Positions 11,522 through 23,624 are shown, counted from the first letter of the stretch. The stretch is DNA of 64,000 nucleotides from Rhizopus sp. PT2906 (GCA_025529335.1 JAMYHX010000002.1:334622-398621); one strand, 5' to 3'. Made by a program: numbers and translations. The notes: generated by a model from the sequence alone, not told the origin.

Positions 11522-12653
11522 TTACAATGGCACCATACTATCCTTTGTGCTTTCTTCTTCTTCTTCTTCTTCTTTCCACATATTTGGTACTTTAACCTTT
11601 AAGAATTGAGGATAAACCAGCTTATCAATATACATGTTTCTTAGTTTTGTTTGTATCAAGTCTGTCAATTTGGGAATATCCTCTAATTTAGTTTTGGATC
11701 CGATCAACGACTGAACTTGTAAGTCTAGAATGAAATCTGAATAAGATGAAATGGCAATATATCTTTCAATTGGAATCTTTGGCTTGGTCGTTGTTTCTGG
11801 TGGATTCATCAATTCGATAGTAAGCTATTAAATAATGAGTTATATCATCTTTATATAACATTACATATTAATCTTACCGTGCCAGAGAATCGAGCGACAG
11901 AAAGGACAAGAGACACTGGCAAAACAGCAAATGCTTGTCTTGGCCAGTTAAGGATAAGCTGTGTTTCAATGCCCAAGGTGACTTGGTCGTTGTATTCAAA
12001 ATCAATCTCTGCTCTCTATTAAAGCAAGTAAACCACTATCCTCTTTCTCTCTTTTTTCTGATTCTATCTTACCATGGATCCTACTTCATCTGATGGTCTA
12101 ATACGTGCGCGACTAAATATAGGAAACTCTTGCCCCAGGTTTAATTCAGTAACATGAATTGGCCCAACAAAACTTGGTAGAACACCTCCATTCAATACTC
12201 TATCTAAAGATCGACTCAGACGGTTATTGATATTGGCATCCTGCCGATACTGTAGAATGACTTGAGCCAGCAAAACATTGAGCCAATCAGTGCTTTCGGG
12301 TGGATGGTGTATGACATCGTAGTATGTTTTTAGAGTAACATGATCATTAGGTAATGCTGCTGCTGCTGATGCAACTGAAGGTACTGTGTTTGAAGATGGA
12401 CGTGAAGGTATATATCGCTATTAAATGGTACATTAGCTTATCATTGTATTGAATATACAATTACCTTTTTGACACGTTTGACATCCTCGGTAAACAAATA
12501 GCGAAGAACTAGAATCATGACAATGATCACACTAAGTTGACCAAGTATGAATCCCTTCACAAATGACACTGTACTACTTTTAGAGCATGCTGATCGTGCT
12601 AATTGTGTCTCAATCAAGTCAATTAACTGAGTTGTGTTTAAAGAATCGCTCAT
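11522..12653 (-). CDS. MMM1: Mmm1, ER-anchored SMP-domain subunit of ERMES
   Basis: Four exons: 12465-12653, 12073-12417, 11878-12015 and 11522-11824, about 324 aa. The protein has a short lumenal N-terminus, one transmembrane helix at about residues 34-54 (FILGQLSVIIVMILVLRYLF) and a linker. An SMP (TULIP-type lipid transfer) domain starts near residue 85 (STDWLNVLLAQVI), with LNLGQEFPIFSRARI and the conserved tail IETQLILNWPRQAFAVLP. This is the layout of Mmm1, which anchors the ERMES complex (Mmm1, Mdm10, Mdm12, Mdm34) in the ER and moves phospholipids to mitochondria. The end is acidic (a run of Glu). The start is 59 bases downstream of the calcium pump stop on the same strand, which makes their transcripts adjacent or overlapping. 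Confidence 0.92.
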
Positions 12654-12712
12654 AAAAATTAAAAAGGATAAGAGAGAGAGAGAGAGAAAAGATTTAGATG
12701 GAAAATACACAA

Positions 12713-15700
12713 TTATTTATTTCCATTCTGTCTTCTTTCAGCATCCTCGGCTGCCTGCTTAAACTTTTTAGCATTGGCTACTAGCTGAGCAAACCTATTG
12801 TTCTGTTCATTTTCTTCCGTTGCACCATAGGAAGGTATAGACCTTTGCTTTCTCTGTGGAGGAGGCACTTCACGACTTCTTGTACGGCGGTGACGACGGA
12901 GCAAAGAATACACTCTTAGTTCCTCACGCACCTCACCTATAGCACTCTCCCAATGCATACGAGAGTAAGAGGCCAACGGTTTTGCTTCTTCGTTAAATTT
13001 ACGTCCACCGCAGTCAGGTAGCAAGCGAATGATGAAGCCGACAGGAAGAGAGAGCGCACCAATAGCAACAGTAATTGCCCACTGTTGAGGTGAGAGAGGC
13101 ACGGTTTTGAAGGCGATCCCACCAAAAGTGACAATAAGGAATTGACCAACAATAACTAGTACTTGAATTGCGATAAAGATCCAGTTGTCAAACATATCCT
13201 TAAACACGTTCAAGGTCTGGTCGATACGTCGGCAATTGATTTCGTTAAATACTTGTAAAAAGACGAAAATATTAAACACCATTGTTCTGAGCACTTTTTG
13301 GTCGTACTCAGAATCGCTCAAGTGGAAGATAGGGCCACCCAAATAGATGACGATGAAGTTGACAGCAATTTGGAAAATAGCCTGTCCAAGGATCATTTTA
13401 GCCATACGATAGTTGATGAGATGTGCATATTTTGAGATAGGCTTGCGTTGCAGTAAGTCATTTGTAGGAGGCTCTGTGGCAAGTGCCAAGGCTGCCAAGG
13501 TATCCATGATCAAATTGACCCAAAGAAGTTGAACAGCGCTCAAAACACTTTCTGCATTCTCTGAGACAATAGCAGAAATAAAGGATAAGACGACAGCAGC
13601 GATATTAACAGTCAATTGGAAAGTCAAGAACTTGCGAACACCGTCATTAACAGCGCGACCCCATAAAAGAGCCTTCAGAATTGAGTTGAAGTTATCGTCC
13701 ATCAGGATGATATCAGACGCTTCCTTGGCGACTTCGGTACCAGCAATACCCATACTAAAACCGACATCAGCCATCTTTAAAGCGGGACCATCATTTGTAC
13801 CATCACCAGTCATACCAACAACCTGATCTTGTTCCTGAAGACGAGAGACAACAATGGTCTTATCTTGAGGAGATGAACGAGCCAAGACCTGTAGACGAGG
13901 AATAACCTTTCTTTGCTCTTCAACTGACATTTTACGCAGCTCAGGACCCGACATGGCAAGACCTCCTTTAGTCAAGATACCAGCATTACGAGCAATGGCT
14001 TTTGCCGTGTTCAAATTATCGCCTGTTATCATACGAACAAAGACACCAGCTTGTCTAAATGCAGAAACAGATTCAACCACACCAGGACGAAGAGGGTCCA
14101 TGATACCGACAATACCAATCAATGTTAATTCTTCTATGGGTGGTTCATCATCATTCAATTTTTTATATTGAGATTTGGAGATGTCACGGAAAGCAATAGC
14201 AATAGTACGAAGCGCTTTGTCAGCATAACTAGAAATGATACCGTTCCACTTGACAATAGCTTCTTTATCAAGCTTATGCGTCTCGCCATTACTGTCCAAG
14301 TACTTTGTGCATCCTTCAAGAACGATTTCAGATGCTCCCTTGGTGTGAACACGGTAATCAGACTGGGTCTTGGTACGGGCTGAATTTTCTTTAGTCTGGA
14401 TAATGGTGGTCATGGTCTTTCTTTTGGAGGCAAATGGATAAACTTTGGCAACAGTAGCATCATGTCGAACGTCCTCGTAGTGGTTTCCTAAAGCCTTGGT
14501 CATTCCCAGCAAGGCACATTCAGTCTTGGAGCCAATGAATTCAAGTTGACCTTGCTCGTTTTTGTCTTCAAAAGCAGTCGAGTTGATAGCAACAGTTTCA
14601 AACAGTAAAGACAGAACATGATCCTTGTCTACCTTGTTTGCCCAGTTCTTCACATCATCTTGTTTTTCAAACGTTTCTTGAGCAAGCGTACCGTGTGTGA
14701 CAGTCATCTTATTTTGGGTAAGAGTGCCTGTCTTGTCTGAGCAAATGGCAGTGGCATTACCCATGGTTTCACAAGCAGCCAAGACACGGACAAGGTTGTT
14801 GTCCTTGAGCATTTGAGTAGTAGCAAAAGCCAGAGCCATCGTCACAGCCATAGGAAGGCCTTCTGGTACAGCGACAACAATAATGGTAATAGCCTGAATG
14901 ACAATGCTAATCATAGAGGCTGCAATATCACCTGCAGGTGGAAACTCGGGAGCCAAAGCAGCTGTGACAAAGTATTTAATAACCAAGGCAATTAACATGA
15001 GGACGGCGGCAGCAAAACCCAATTTGGCAATTTGTTCAGCTAGTATATCCAATTTCATTTGCAGTGGCGTACCCTCAGCCTCATCGCCACGCATCGACAT
15101 CATGGTCTTTCCAAAAAAAGAATGTTCACCCACTGCCAAGACAACAGCACGACCAACGCCTTCGAGGACTTTGGATCCGGACAGAATGAAGCAATCACCG
15201 CGGCCTTCCACGTTCTTTTTCATGGTATCAGATTCACCAGTGGCTGATGATTCATCGCAAGCCAAATTATGGCCTTTAAGATAGAGACCGTCCACGGGTA
15301 TAATATCACCGGGTTCCAGAATTAAAATATCGCCGACATTAAGATCATAAACACTAATTTGCTGTTCACGGCCACTACGTAATACTTTAACAACACGGTC
15401 TTCTTTCTTCGAGTTGAGCTTCTTAAATTGAGCCTCCTTTTGGTAATCATTAATAGCATTTGTCAAGACTACGGCCAAAACAGCAACGAGAATGGCTGTT
15501 CCTTCAACCCTAAAAAATGATAAATATCGGAAAAAAAATTATATATAGACTTTTTAATAATGCTTACCATCCTACACGAGGCTCATCCTTTGGATGACGA
15601 GGAGAATAGTCTTCCCAGATTCCCACAGCTAACGAGACAATAGAAGCGATACTATGTATTGTTATGTAAGACGGGAAAAATACATGAGTGAGTTTTGACG

Positions 15701-16037
15701 TCATTTACCTTAGCATAATAAGTGTTTTATCATTATAAGCCGCCCATAGTAACTGAAGAAAGGTTTTACTTTTTGGTTCAGGAAGTACGTTTCTTCCAAA
15801 GTGTTCTTGACGCTCTTTAAATGCATCTTGATTACTACCTTCGTCGGCTGAAAGACCAAAGGAAGGGTCGACCTTTAGCTTTTTACAAATAGCGTCAACG
15901 CCGCCTAACTTTTGTAACTGTTCGTCACTCTTTGGGTCAAACAACTGACTAATGTCATCCACTTTGATATCAAAGGATGAGGAATCACCCATCAGTGGTT
16001 CTCTTTCCTCTCCTTCTTGTCTATGTTTCGAAGGCAT
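12713..16037 (-). CDS. PMC1: P-type Ca2+-ATPase, PMC1/PMCA type
   Basis: Three exons: 15709-16037, 15568-15651 and 12713-15509, about 1069 aa. P2B pump motifs are clear: TGES in the actuator domain, PEGLP in helix M4, and the phosphorylation loop SDKTGTLT with Asp near residue 396. The KGA block and TGDGTND in the P domain are also present, with about ten membrane segments. The N-terminus starts with a hydrophilic stretch containing GGVDAICKKL, typical of PMCA/Pmc1. The C-terminal tail is basic (LRRHRRTRSREV) and ends in a Gln/Asn/Lys-rich helix, which could be autoregulatory; no calmodulin site can be claimed. Fungal relatives pump calcium into the vacuole or out of the cell and are usually induced by the calcineurin/Crz1 pathway. 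Confidence 0.94.
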
Positions 16038-16162
16038 AAATAAAAAAGAAAGTAAGGAAAATTAAAAACAAAAATAAGGAAAGAAATGATCGCACTGTCA
16101 ATTAAAATAACATCGGAGTTTCTTCTTTTGGTGTGTATGTAGATCCCTTTTTGCTTTATTGT

Positions 16163-18371
16163 TTATTCTAACTCTTGGTCAAGTATACCAGCAAGTGAAT
16201 CAAGATCATCGTCACTAGTAGCAGTAGTAACATCATCCTCTATGTCATCTTTTATTGAACTTCCACTATGCTCGTACGCTGTATTAGTATTATTATTATT
16301 GTTACTATTTTCAGCAATATTTTGTTTGTTAGTAGCGCCACTTTTACTATTACTACTACCACTACTACTATTACTACTACTACTACTGCTGCTGCTACTA
16401 CTGCTACTACTACTATTGCCACTATTATTGTGGTCGTCGTCTTCTTCCTTATCGTCATCATTTGTTAGTGTAGTAACTTTGGATAACTGTGATTTTCCTC
16501 TTTTCTTTAGTCTAGATTTGTCTTCATCTTCATTACTGCTTTCATAAGATATATTCGCTTCTCTTTTCCTTTTCCATTTTCTGTGTAGATTATCCGTTGG
16601 GCTAAACAACTGATATTAATCACTGTTGTTCTACAATAAATTATATTTACCTGTCTTCTTTTATTGTTAGTGTATGTGTTGTACTCTCTGAATCAGTTGT
16701 GTCCCCATCGTCATCAATTCCACTCTCATTCATAAAATCATCTACCTCTTTACTTACTTCGTCCCAATCTACATTTTCAATTAGCTCTTCCTCCTTTTCA
16801 TCAAAGAGGTTATCTTCTAAAGAAACTGAATCTGGGTTTTCAATGTCGGATAATTCTGCATCTGGCAAGGCATACATCTCTTCATCTTGCTTCTTCCATC
16901 GTGCTGTACTATCAAGTAACCAAGTAGGCGTCACAATCTTTGAGTGCCCGTATTCCTTGGCTGCTTTAACCTTACTATCCCATTTCACAGCAATTAAGTG
17001 AGTTGTTTTGCCTGTCAGATCAGTTGAACATGTTGCACCAAAGGAAGTAGCCATTTGCCATATCCATGAAAGTGTAGGGTCCTTGAGGTATACAGGTATC
17101 ACATCAGGTGCAAAAGAAATAACACAGTTTTCTAAGACTTTACTTTTCATTGAGGGTATAATTTTGGTAACATCTGCCTTGTCTGGGTTCTTGTAAAACT
17201 GTCTGTGAATCTCCTTTAATATCTAAAGAAACAGATGAGAACTCTCCAACGTTGACATAAAACTAAAATAAAAAAAGCTCGTACATTTAACATTGTATAC
17301 AATTCTACATCCTCATCATCATATATGCTGGGATCTTCCTCCTTGCGCTCTTTTACATTATTATTTGTGTCTCCATTTCTACTTTCGTTGGGTTTGTCTT
17401 CATTTGTAGTAATGGCAGGAGTATCAGTGGTAGCAGCAGTAGAAGGAACAGTCGTATTAGCATCTTCATCATCTGCCTTCTCAGTCGGCTTTTCTGATTC
17501 TACTGCTTCTGCTTTCTCTGATGTATCTATCGTTGCATCAGGAGTCACTTCTTGCTTTTTTTCTTCCTACATACAACATTGTCAAGTTATTTAATCTTGT
17601 TACATCTTTATTTTGACCAACTTACCTTATTCCTTGCTGGGTTATTAATATCACCAGTTCCTACAAAGTACTCATCTAACATAAAATACATGAGTACATT
17701 GAAAATAAGTATTGGTTGAGACTAACTTACATGGCTTGATACGAACCAAGTTGGGTGAATAACTCCAAACATCAGATCTGTCGTCTAATACAACAACCAT
17801 TGAAGTGTCACAAGGGAATATTCTCTGAAGCTTTTTTTGTGTCAAACCTGTCATAACGTAAGCATATGAGTGAGTTAAGTCTGGTGTTACTTACAGCCAC
17901 TTTCATCTCTGGACAAGATTCGTTCCTTGAATAGATATCCATTTGGATCAATCTCTCTTGTGATAGCTTTTGCATAATCTTTAGTTCCCATAGTATAAAT
18001 ATGTAACTCGTACAATTTGTCGATCTCCTTGAGAAATTCAGTAAGGCCCGGTCTTAATTTGATATAATATACAATAGGGCTTCTTGGTAAAGTAAATCGA
18101 CGGATCTCTTGGTTCTTCCATTGGCTGATACGAGGATCACAGGAAGCGTGAACAATTGTTTGATCCAAATCCAAGATGAGTGACAGTTTTTTAACTTGCA
18201 AAAGCCTTTTAGCATTTTCTACTTCTAGTCTTTCTGCCTCCTATGTTAATTTGTTACATAAGTTGTTCAATATAGACCAACATAGCTTATTTACTTTACC
18301 GTTCGACTAACAGTAAGTCCAATGTTATCATAACTCATATTAATATGCTCGTCGTCGGATAGACTAATAGA

Positions 18372-18402
<31 letters not shown>

Positions 18403-18490
18403 TACACCAAGACTATATTTACCCCTCTAAAAGAGTGCCACACACTGCACATAATCCATTATATTGCACTTGATGACTACATACATCCAT
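16163..18490 (-). CDS. FCP1: RNA polymerase II CTD phosphatase Fcp1
   Basis: Eight exons: 18423-18490, 18300-18363, 17895-18240, 17731-17847, 17626-17675, 17285-17566, 16651-17222 and 16163-16601, about 645 aa. The N-terminus carries CSHQVQYNGLCAVCG, the Cys-rich lead-in usual in Fcp1. The catalytic DxDxT motif is LDLDQT (Asp 68, Asp 70). HAD-phosphatase blocks follow (RPGLTEFL, YTMGTKDYA, RDESG, VVVLDDRSDVW). A Thr/Asp/Glu-rich insert then leads to a BRCT domain at about residues 333-425 (SFGATCSTDLTGKTTHLIA, PTWLLDS). The tail is acidic and very serine-rich, encoded by a TAG/TAC-type triplet repeat near 16340-16420. Fcp1 removes Ser2 phosphates from the RNA polymerase II CTD to recycle the enzyme. 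It is divergent from the coilin-like gene across 237 bases. Confidence 0.93.
18375..18403 (+). repeat. (ATT)n microsatellite in FCP1 intron 1
   Basis: About nine tandem ATT units lie inside the first FCP1 intron, between the donor at 18422 and the acceptor at 18364. It is a simple repeat with no coding effect under the model given. Confidence 0.8.
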
Positions 18491-18727
18491 ATTTTACAGC
18501 TTAACTGTGACTTTTTAATACTTTTCATCCTTGCACTTTACTTGTTTACCTTCTTTTAAAAATAAAAATTAAAAGCAAAGAAACAGAAAGAAATTATGAA
18601 AAAATGATATGAGAAAAAGAAATAAACAAAAAAAAAGGTCACCGTAGTCACGTGCCTGCACATTTATGCAAAAAAAGATGTCACTTTTTTATATTTTTTA
18701 CATTTATTATTTTTTACATTTGAACAT

Positions 18728-20366
18728 ATGCGCGTTAAATTAGTCGTTCCCTCTCTTCGCTTAAGATGCTGGTTTGTTGTCCATGAGGAAAAGACTATTT
18801 ATCAATTGCAAAAGAGCATTTTGAAAGAGTTGAGTATTGAAGCAGAGGCGAGCGAAATAGTACTTACTTTGGATGATTTTATTTTACTTCCTCGTTGCAT
18901 TGCAAAAGATCTCATTCATGAAGGAGACACACTTTGGTAATTATAAATGTTAATTTACATGGTCCTCGTTTTGCTTATATATAATATAGCTTAAAAGTGG
19001 AAAAGATAAAGAAACCTGCACCCATGAAAAGACAAGGCAAGTTTAGAAAAGAAATCTATTCAATTATTACTCATACATGATCTATAGCCAAAAATAAAAA
19101 AGATGAGCCTACGATTAAAAAACAAAAAAAGTCTACTGAGAAGGATAAAAAGAAGGCATCTACAGTAACGAATAAGGAAGAAAATAAGAAACTATTAAAG
19201 ACAGTAGAGAAGTTGAAGAATAACAGCAAGAAACTGGATGAAAAGTTGAAATCATTAAAAAGGCTTTTGGCAGATAACGTCAATGAGTTGATGAAGAACA
19301 AACAAGAAGAAAAAAATAAAATCAAGAAAGTTTCATGCCCATTTGGAGGCTTAAAAAGGACAAAAAGTAGAAACGCAAGACGTAGAAGATTAAAGAAACT
19401 CTACCGCGAAGCTGCTGCCTTGAATCAGGAAAACAGTGTAGCAGCGGACACGACTGAACAGAGTGTTCAGGAACAGCTTTTAAATCATGAGCCTTCTATA
19501 AACATGCCAAGCTCTACAGAACAACAAGACATTCCGCCTCCTTTACATCTTATTAAGCAAAATAAGAACAAGAAGAAAGAACATTTAAAGCGATCAGAAC
19601 AGACAGTACATATCCACTTTGAAGAAGAGCTTCCTGAAGAGCTTCCAAGTCGACCCACTGCTGAAATATATGACGAATTGGATGCTGAGTTGGCTACAGA
19701 AAATACTCAACAGAACAATGATCCAAAAAACAAGTATGGTCGTGCTTTTGTTACTTATTCTGAAGCTGCGCCTGAACAAACTAGAAAAAGAAATCAAAAA
19801 TATCAGCGGCCACCAAAGACATATGCAGTGCAAGAAGTCGCACCTATATTTTATGCAGAAAATCCTATTGAAGAGAGCGTGCCAGAACAAATATTAGAGA
19901 ATCAAGAAACAGAGAATACAGCTGAGAATAATGAAAATGAGCTTCACGTAAATGAGCCGACTGCTACTAATGAACCAATTAACTATGAAGACTACCCTAA
20001 GCTTGACTTTGAAAGCAACTTACCATCGGTTGGAGATCATTTAGCAATTAAGGTTAGAATGAATACTATGATCAAATGAACAATACTAACTTTTAATAGA
20101 CACTTGAGCTAACTGCTAATTATACCCCTGAAATATCAGATTGGAAAGAAGCAACATTAAAAGAGTTGTGTATATCAGATAAGTCACTTGTGATTGAGCT
20201 TTTACAAGGCTTTACAAAAGCTTCCACAAAAGGTGGTAAATTTGAACTGAAAAACAAAAGACACGAAGATGAGAACGACGAAGAGGACGAAGAGGAAGAA
20301 GAGGAAGAAGAAGATAGACTGATTACGTTGATGTGGTCTGACATATTCGATTTTAGAAAACTATAA
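18728..20366 (+). CDS. Coilin-like protein (N-terminal ubiquitin-like, C-terminal Tudor-like)
   Basis: Four exons: 18728-18936, 18990-19036, 19088-20052 and 20100-20366, about 495 aa. Intron 2 (19037-19087) is GC-AG with a GCAAGT donor; no GT donor gives an open frame. Residues 1-75 match the coilin self-association domain (MRVKLVVPSLRLRCWF, then LTLDDFILLPR and HEGDTLWLKV). A long Lys/Glu-rich middle with nuclear-localisation-like clusters (RNARRRRLKK) follows. The C-terminal domain contains NYEDYPKLDF, LPSVGDHLAIKTLELT and YTPEISDWKEA, which parallels the atypical Tudor domain of animal coilin (DYSPDVSDYKEG type). Coilin organises Cajal bodies and binds snRNPs. It is absent from well-studied yeasts, so an intact copy here is informative. 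It ends 11 bases from the stop of the convergent prefoldin gene. Confidence 0.75.
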
Positions 20367-20377
20367 TCATTTTATTA

Positions 20378-20967
20378 TTATTTCTTTGCTGCTGCAGCTA
20401 ATTGTTGGTATTCCATTTGTAATTTTGCAATCTATAAGAATAAATAAGCATCAATAGTATGCCTATCACATCATCAATATACCTCTTGCTTCTTTGCTTC
20501 TGACTTCTTAGTTAAATCAGCTAATTGAGCTTCTACGCGTTTACTGAAATGAAACAGTTAATGCCATTACACAAATACTATTCTCCTTTTTTTACATTTC
20601 GCTAGAAATCAAATTTAATCTATTTTTGACATTAGTTACTGCTTCAGTTCTTTCTTGCTTCACAAGAACAGGACCAATAAGTTTATAAATGTTGCTCTCA
20701 TTGTCCAGATGCTCGAATTCCTATCATAAAACGTTTAATACATGCTCTTTTGAGCGACGAAACAAGTCCTTACTTTGTTCACTAATTCATTTTCTTGCTG
20801 TTGTGATTCTAAACGTTGTCTTGTTTCTATGACCTTTGAAAGTTCTAATAGTTTTCTCAAGTTAACATGGATGAATACAACCTATTATGTAATAAACCTT
20901 TTTGAATAGCTTGGAATGCCTTTGACTCTGCTTCCAATTTAGCTTCTACAGCCAATAAATTGCTCAT
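20378..20967 (-). CDS. YKE2: Prefoldin subunit 6 (beta-type)
   Basis: Five small exons: 20898-20967, 20774-20844, 20596-20720, 20483-20543 and 20378-20431, giving 126 aa. The protein is two long coiled coils around a short beta-hairpin block, NESNIYKLIGPVLVKQE, the signature of prefoldin beta subunit 6 (Yke2/PFDN6). The length equals that of the family. Prefoldin is a hexameric co-chaperone that passes nascent actin and tubulin to the CCT chaperonin. The gene converges on the coilin-like gene with an 11-base gap, so the two 3' ends must overlap. Confidence 0.93.
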
Positions 20968-21319
20968 AAGAAAAAAAAAATGCTATTTTATCTATTGATG
21001 TAGCATTCATTTATACCTAATAAAGTGGCTTGTATAATGCATTGATTACAAAGTATAAACCCATTTGAAGTAACATAAATCGAAAAACGGGAACATTTAA
21101 TACAGATAACTATTCATCCTTCTTGTCTGCTATGTAATTCGTTTATATCAGAGAGAGCATCAGGTTTCTTATATTTGAATAAAAATTACTTATGGTATTC
21201 TCCTAGCCAGCCAACTGTTAAGGTCCTAGTAGGCAAGATGAATCAAAAAATTAGATAATTCAAAACTAGAAATTTTGGTGAGGAGAAATGTTAAGATCCA
21301 AGTTACCGTACTTCTTTGC

Positions 21320-21525
21320 GCTTTTCTGGTGAATACTACGCGCACGAGGAAATCCACGGGAAGGCTAATGTCACGGACGTTTCCTTGGGGCACTACATGT
21401 GCATCACTATACAACTTCACACTACCAAAGCATCTACCTAACCTAAGGCGGCCCAGTGGGATATCCTTTGATATAAAATTACTCTTGAATGACTTTGGCT
21501 CTTTGTTGATTAAACTGATAACTTA
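21320..21525. repeat. Dispersed repeat A, copy 2
   Basis: Compared with copy 3 (30900-31100), this shares TACTACGCGCACGAGGAAAT, GGCTAATG, CTACATGTGCATCACTATAC, CTACCAAAG, CTAACCTAAGG, CTCTTGAATGACTTTG and TTGTTGATTAAACTGATAAC, in the same order over about 200 bases. It lies about 205 bases upstream of the tRNA-Ser gene. No coding capacity or terminal repeat was identified. Confidence 0.75.
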
Positions 21526-21656
21526 TCTTCTAATTAAGGAAGTCGCTTTCTACTGCCGCTTTTCATTCTTTACACTTCTTCACCAAGTATTTCTTACTGT
21601 GCAGCCAGTTCCACCAACCAGCTATCAAAAAAGTAAAGAACATATTTCCATATCTA

Positions 21657-21682
21657 CGTGATTGTCACGTGACAATCACGTG
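21657..21682. promoter_or_regulatory. Clustered CACGTG (E-box) palindromes
   Basis: Two CACGTG hexamers (21666-21671 and 21677-21682) sit inside a perfect 16-base palindrome, ATTGTCACGTGACAAT (21661-21676), and a second overlapping half. ACGTGAT precedes them. CACGTG is the core site of bHLH factors such as Cbf1 and Pho4. Its position, 50-75 bases upstream of a tRNA gene, is unusual. The role is inferred only. Confidence 0.35.
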
Positions 21683-21731
21683 ATTTTTAAAAATGTCATA
21701 ATATATATATTATGTTCTTCCAGAAACAACA

Positions 21732-21813
21732 GTCACTTTGGCGGAGTGGTTAACGCGGTGGCCTGCTAAGCCATTGTCCTTTGGACGCGCAGGTTCGAAT
21801 CCTGCAGGTGACG
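21732..21813 (+). tRNA. tRNA-Ser (anticodon GCU)
   Basis: An 82-base class II tRNA with acceptor stem GTCACTT/AGGTGAC, D-arm TGGCGGAGTGGTTAACGC, anticodon loop CTGCTAA (GCT), a long variable arm with GTCC-TTT-GGAC, and T-arm GCAGGTTCGAATCCTGC (box B GGTTCGAATCC). A T-run right after the discriminator base is the RNA polymerase III terminator. No intron. It reads AGC/AGU serine codons. Confidence 0.97.
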
Positions 21814-22098
21814 TTCTTTTTTTAACCCGGTCTTTTCGGAGTTTGAACTGTTCTTTTTGTACCTGATGGAATGTGTGGCAAGGCGAAAATTTTGTCTAAA
21901 TGAATTTTTATTTAATGATTTGTTGTAGCGATCCAATTCAACAAAATTACACTATATCAAGTGATATAGAGGAATCTGACATAAGTTGTCTTCCGACTCA
22001 TGTTGATTTCCGAAACTTTTCGGAAATATGAAAATTCTCGGATCAAGACCTTTTTCGGTAAAAGTGGATGAAGTTTATCCAAGAAGTATTATGAATAA

Positions 22099-22292
22099 TA
22101 TAAAAGGATGAAACCTTTTTGTTGAAAATAAAAAATCATTGAATTATTACCAAGATAATCAATCAACCAACTTCCCTTTTCTTCTTTATAAACAGGACAT
22201 AACTTTTGTTATAAAAGTTCCTGATCTCTTTTTATATTTTACTTTACTTTATACTTTTCAGTTTGATCTACTTTAAAAGGTCTGGTGGTCAC
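22099..22292 (+). repeat. Leader-like unit 1 (TATA, hairpin, GATC hairpin, TGGTGGTCAC)
   Basis: TATAAAAGG is at 22099. A hairpin at 22194-22222 pairs AGGA(cat)AACTTTT with AAAAGTTCCT. A second hairpin GATCT...AGGTC lies at 22265-22282, with one G-T wobble, and is followed at once by TGGTGGTCAC (ends 22292). An A/C-rich stretch with ACCCATAACAA follows. Confidence 0.6.
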
Positions 22293-22600
22293 TTCAAGCA
22301 CCTAAACTTATAAATCTCAAGAAAACTTTCTATATTAACAACAATCCCTACAACCCATAACAAAAATTACATTGTAATAGCATTTGATCATCATCAATTA
22401 CTTAAATTACTATCAACCAAACCCATGAATTTTTGCATAGCTACTGCGACGAAACGATGGATGATAATGTTGATACCCTTTTTGGTATCTTGTACTCTGC
22501 ATGTCTTATGCAAGTTTTTATGATTTATGATTTATCATATATCATTTATTATTTATCATTTACCATTTATTTTATATCGCATATTTACTTATCCAAATAG

Positions 22601-22786
22601 TATAAATATCTCCAAATCATTCTTGAAATAAACAACATCTTAAGACTCAATCTTCTGATCACAATAGCTTTTCTTATATCTTAAGCAACATTTTGCTTAA
22701 ATAACTCCTTTATTTTATTATTTTATCTTTCAAGACTTAGCATTATATTGCTCTATATTGATCTTATATAAAGATCTGGTGGTCAC
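22601..22786 (+). repeat. Leader-like unit 2
   Basis: TATAAATA is at 22601. A perfect 8-bp hairpin TTAAGCAA/TTGCTTAA lies at 22681-22700. The second hairpin GATCTT...AAGATC is at 22760-22776, and TGGTGGTCAC ends at 22786. An A/C-rich stretch with ACCCAATAACAA follows, as after unit 1. Confidence 0.6.
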
Positions 22787-22986
22787 AACAATAACAGATC
22801 CTACTTACAAAACTTATTTTTTTTTTAACCTTACTACTAACACCCAATAACAATGTAACAAAAGCGAAGTTGAAACGGACGAGTTACATGACCCTTATAA
22901 AATTCATGAAGGAAACGAACTTCACGACCCAGAGGAAACTCATGTCTCTCATGAAATATAAGCAAACAAACTTAATATTTTTTTAG

Positions 22987-23283
22987 TATAAATACAATCA
23001 ATATATTTTTAAATAGATAAATAGTTCAGTTATCAGTTAGTCAGTTCTCAGTAGAATTCACTCATCTTTATATTCTCTTATTTGAACTCTTTACTTTCTA
23101 ATACATCTGGTATTCTAAAGTACTTTTTGTTACTCTTTTATACTTTTACTTTTCTTTATCACTCTTATTTACCGATACGATTACCTTAAAGCCTTGTATC
23201 AGTAGGATTCACTTTTATTTTTACTTTTACTCTTATATAACGCAAGTTATTTTTTTTTTGATCTATTAAGATCTGGTGGACAT
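22987..23283 (+). repeat. Leader-like unit 3 (variant motif TGGTGGACAT)
   Basis: TATAAATA is at 22987. A weaker GATAC/GTATC hairpin lies at 23174-23200. The second hairpin GATCT(atta)AGATC is at 23260-23273, followed by TGGTGGACAT in place of TGGTGGTCAC. This is the most diverged unit. Confidence 0.5.
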
Positions 23284-23624
23284 GCGGCAGAAACTCTTAT
23301 ATAACTCAATTTACACTCAAGTCTCCACCCAAACAAAACCTTTTTACAACAGTGTCAACCCTGTGGGTCCTGAACAGGGCATTTAAATTGCTTTTTCATA
23401 AAATTGGAAAAATCGGATTAAATGAAAAAGTAAACCTGCTGTAGTGTCATTAAATATTGTAAAGAAAAGGCTCATATATCTTTGTTACGTAGACCACTTA
23501 AAACGGAAATATATCAAATGAGATTCAATTCATGAAACAAACTTCAACTCGTAAAGTGTACTTCAATTCCTCAATCAGTTTTCAAGTCATCAAATGGAAA
23601 TCGAATCACAGCACCAAGAGTTAA

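Larger units (their letters stand above)
20968..21731. other. Intergenic: PFD6 promoter, repeat copy and tRNA upstream flank
   Basis: No gene was seen. Copy 2 of dispersed repeat A occupies about 21320-21525. A CACGTG palindrome cluster lies at 21657-21682, just upstream of the tRNA. Short open frames across 21226-21661 follow the repeat and have no protein-like character. Confidence 0.5.

Noticed and set aside
12713..15478. Several plus-strand frames antisense to the calcium pump
   Set aside because: They are shadows of the pump coding sequence with no independent features.
16242..16547. Long poly-Leu, poly-Val and poly-Thr frames opposite or shifted to the FCP1 tail
   Set aside because: They are other readings of the triplet repeat that encodes the FCP1 poly-Ser tail.
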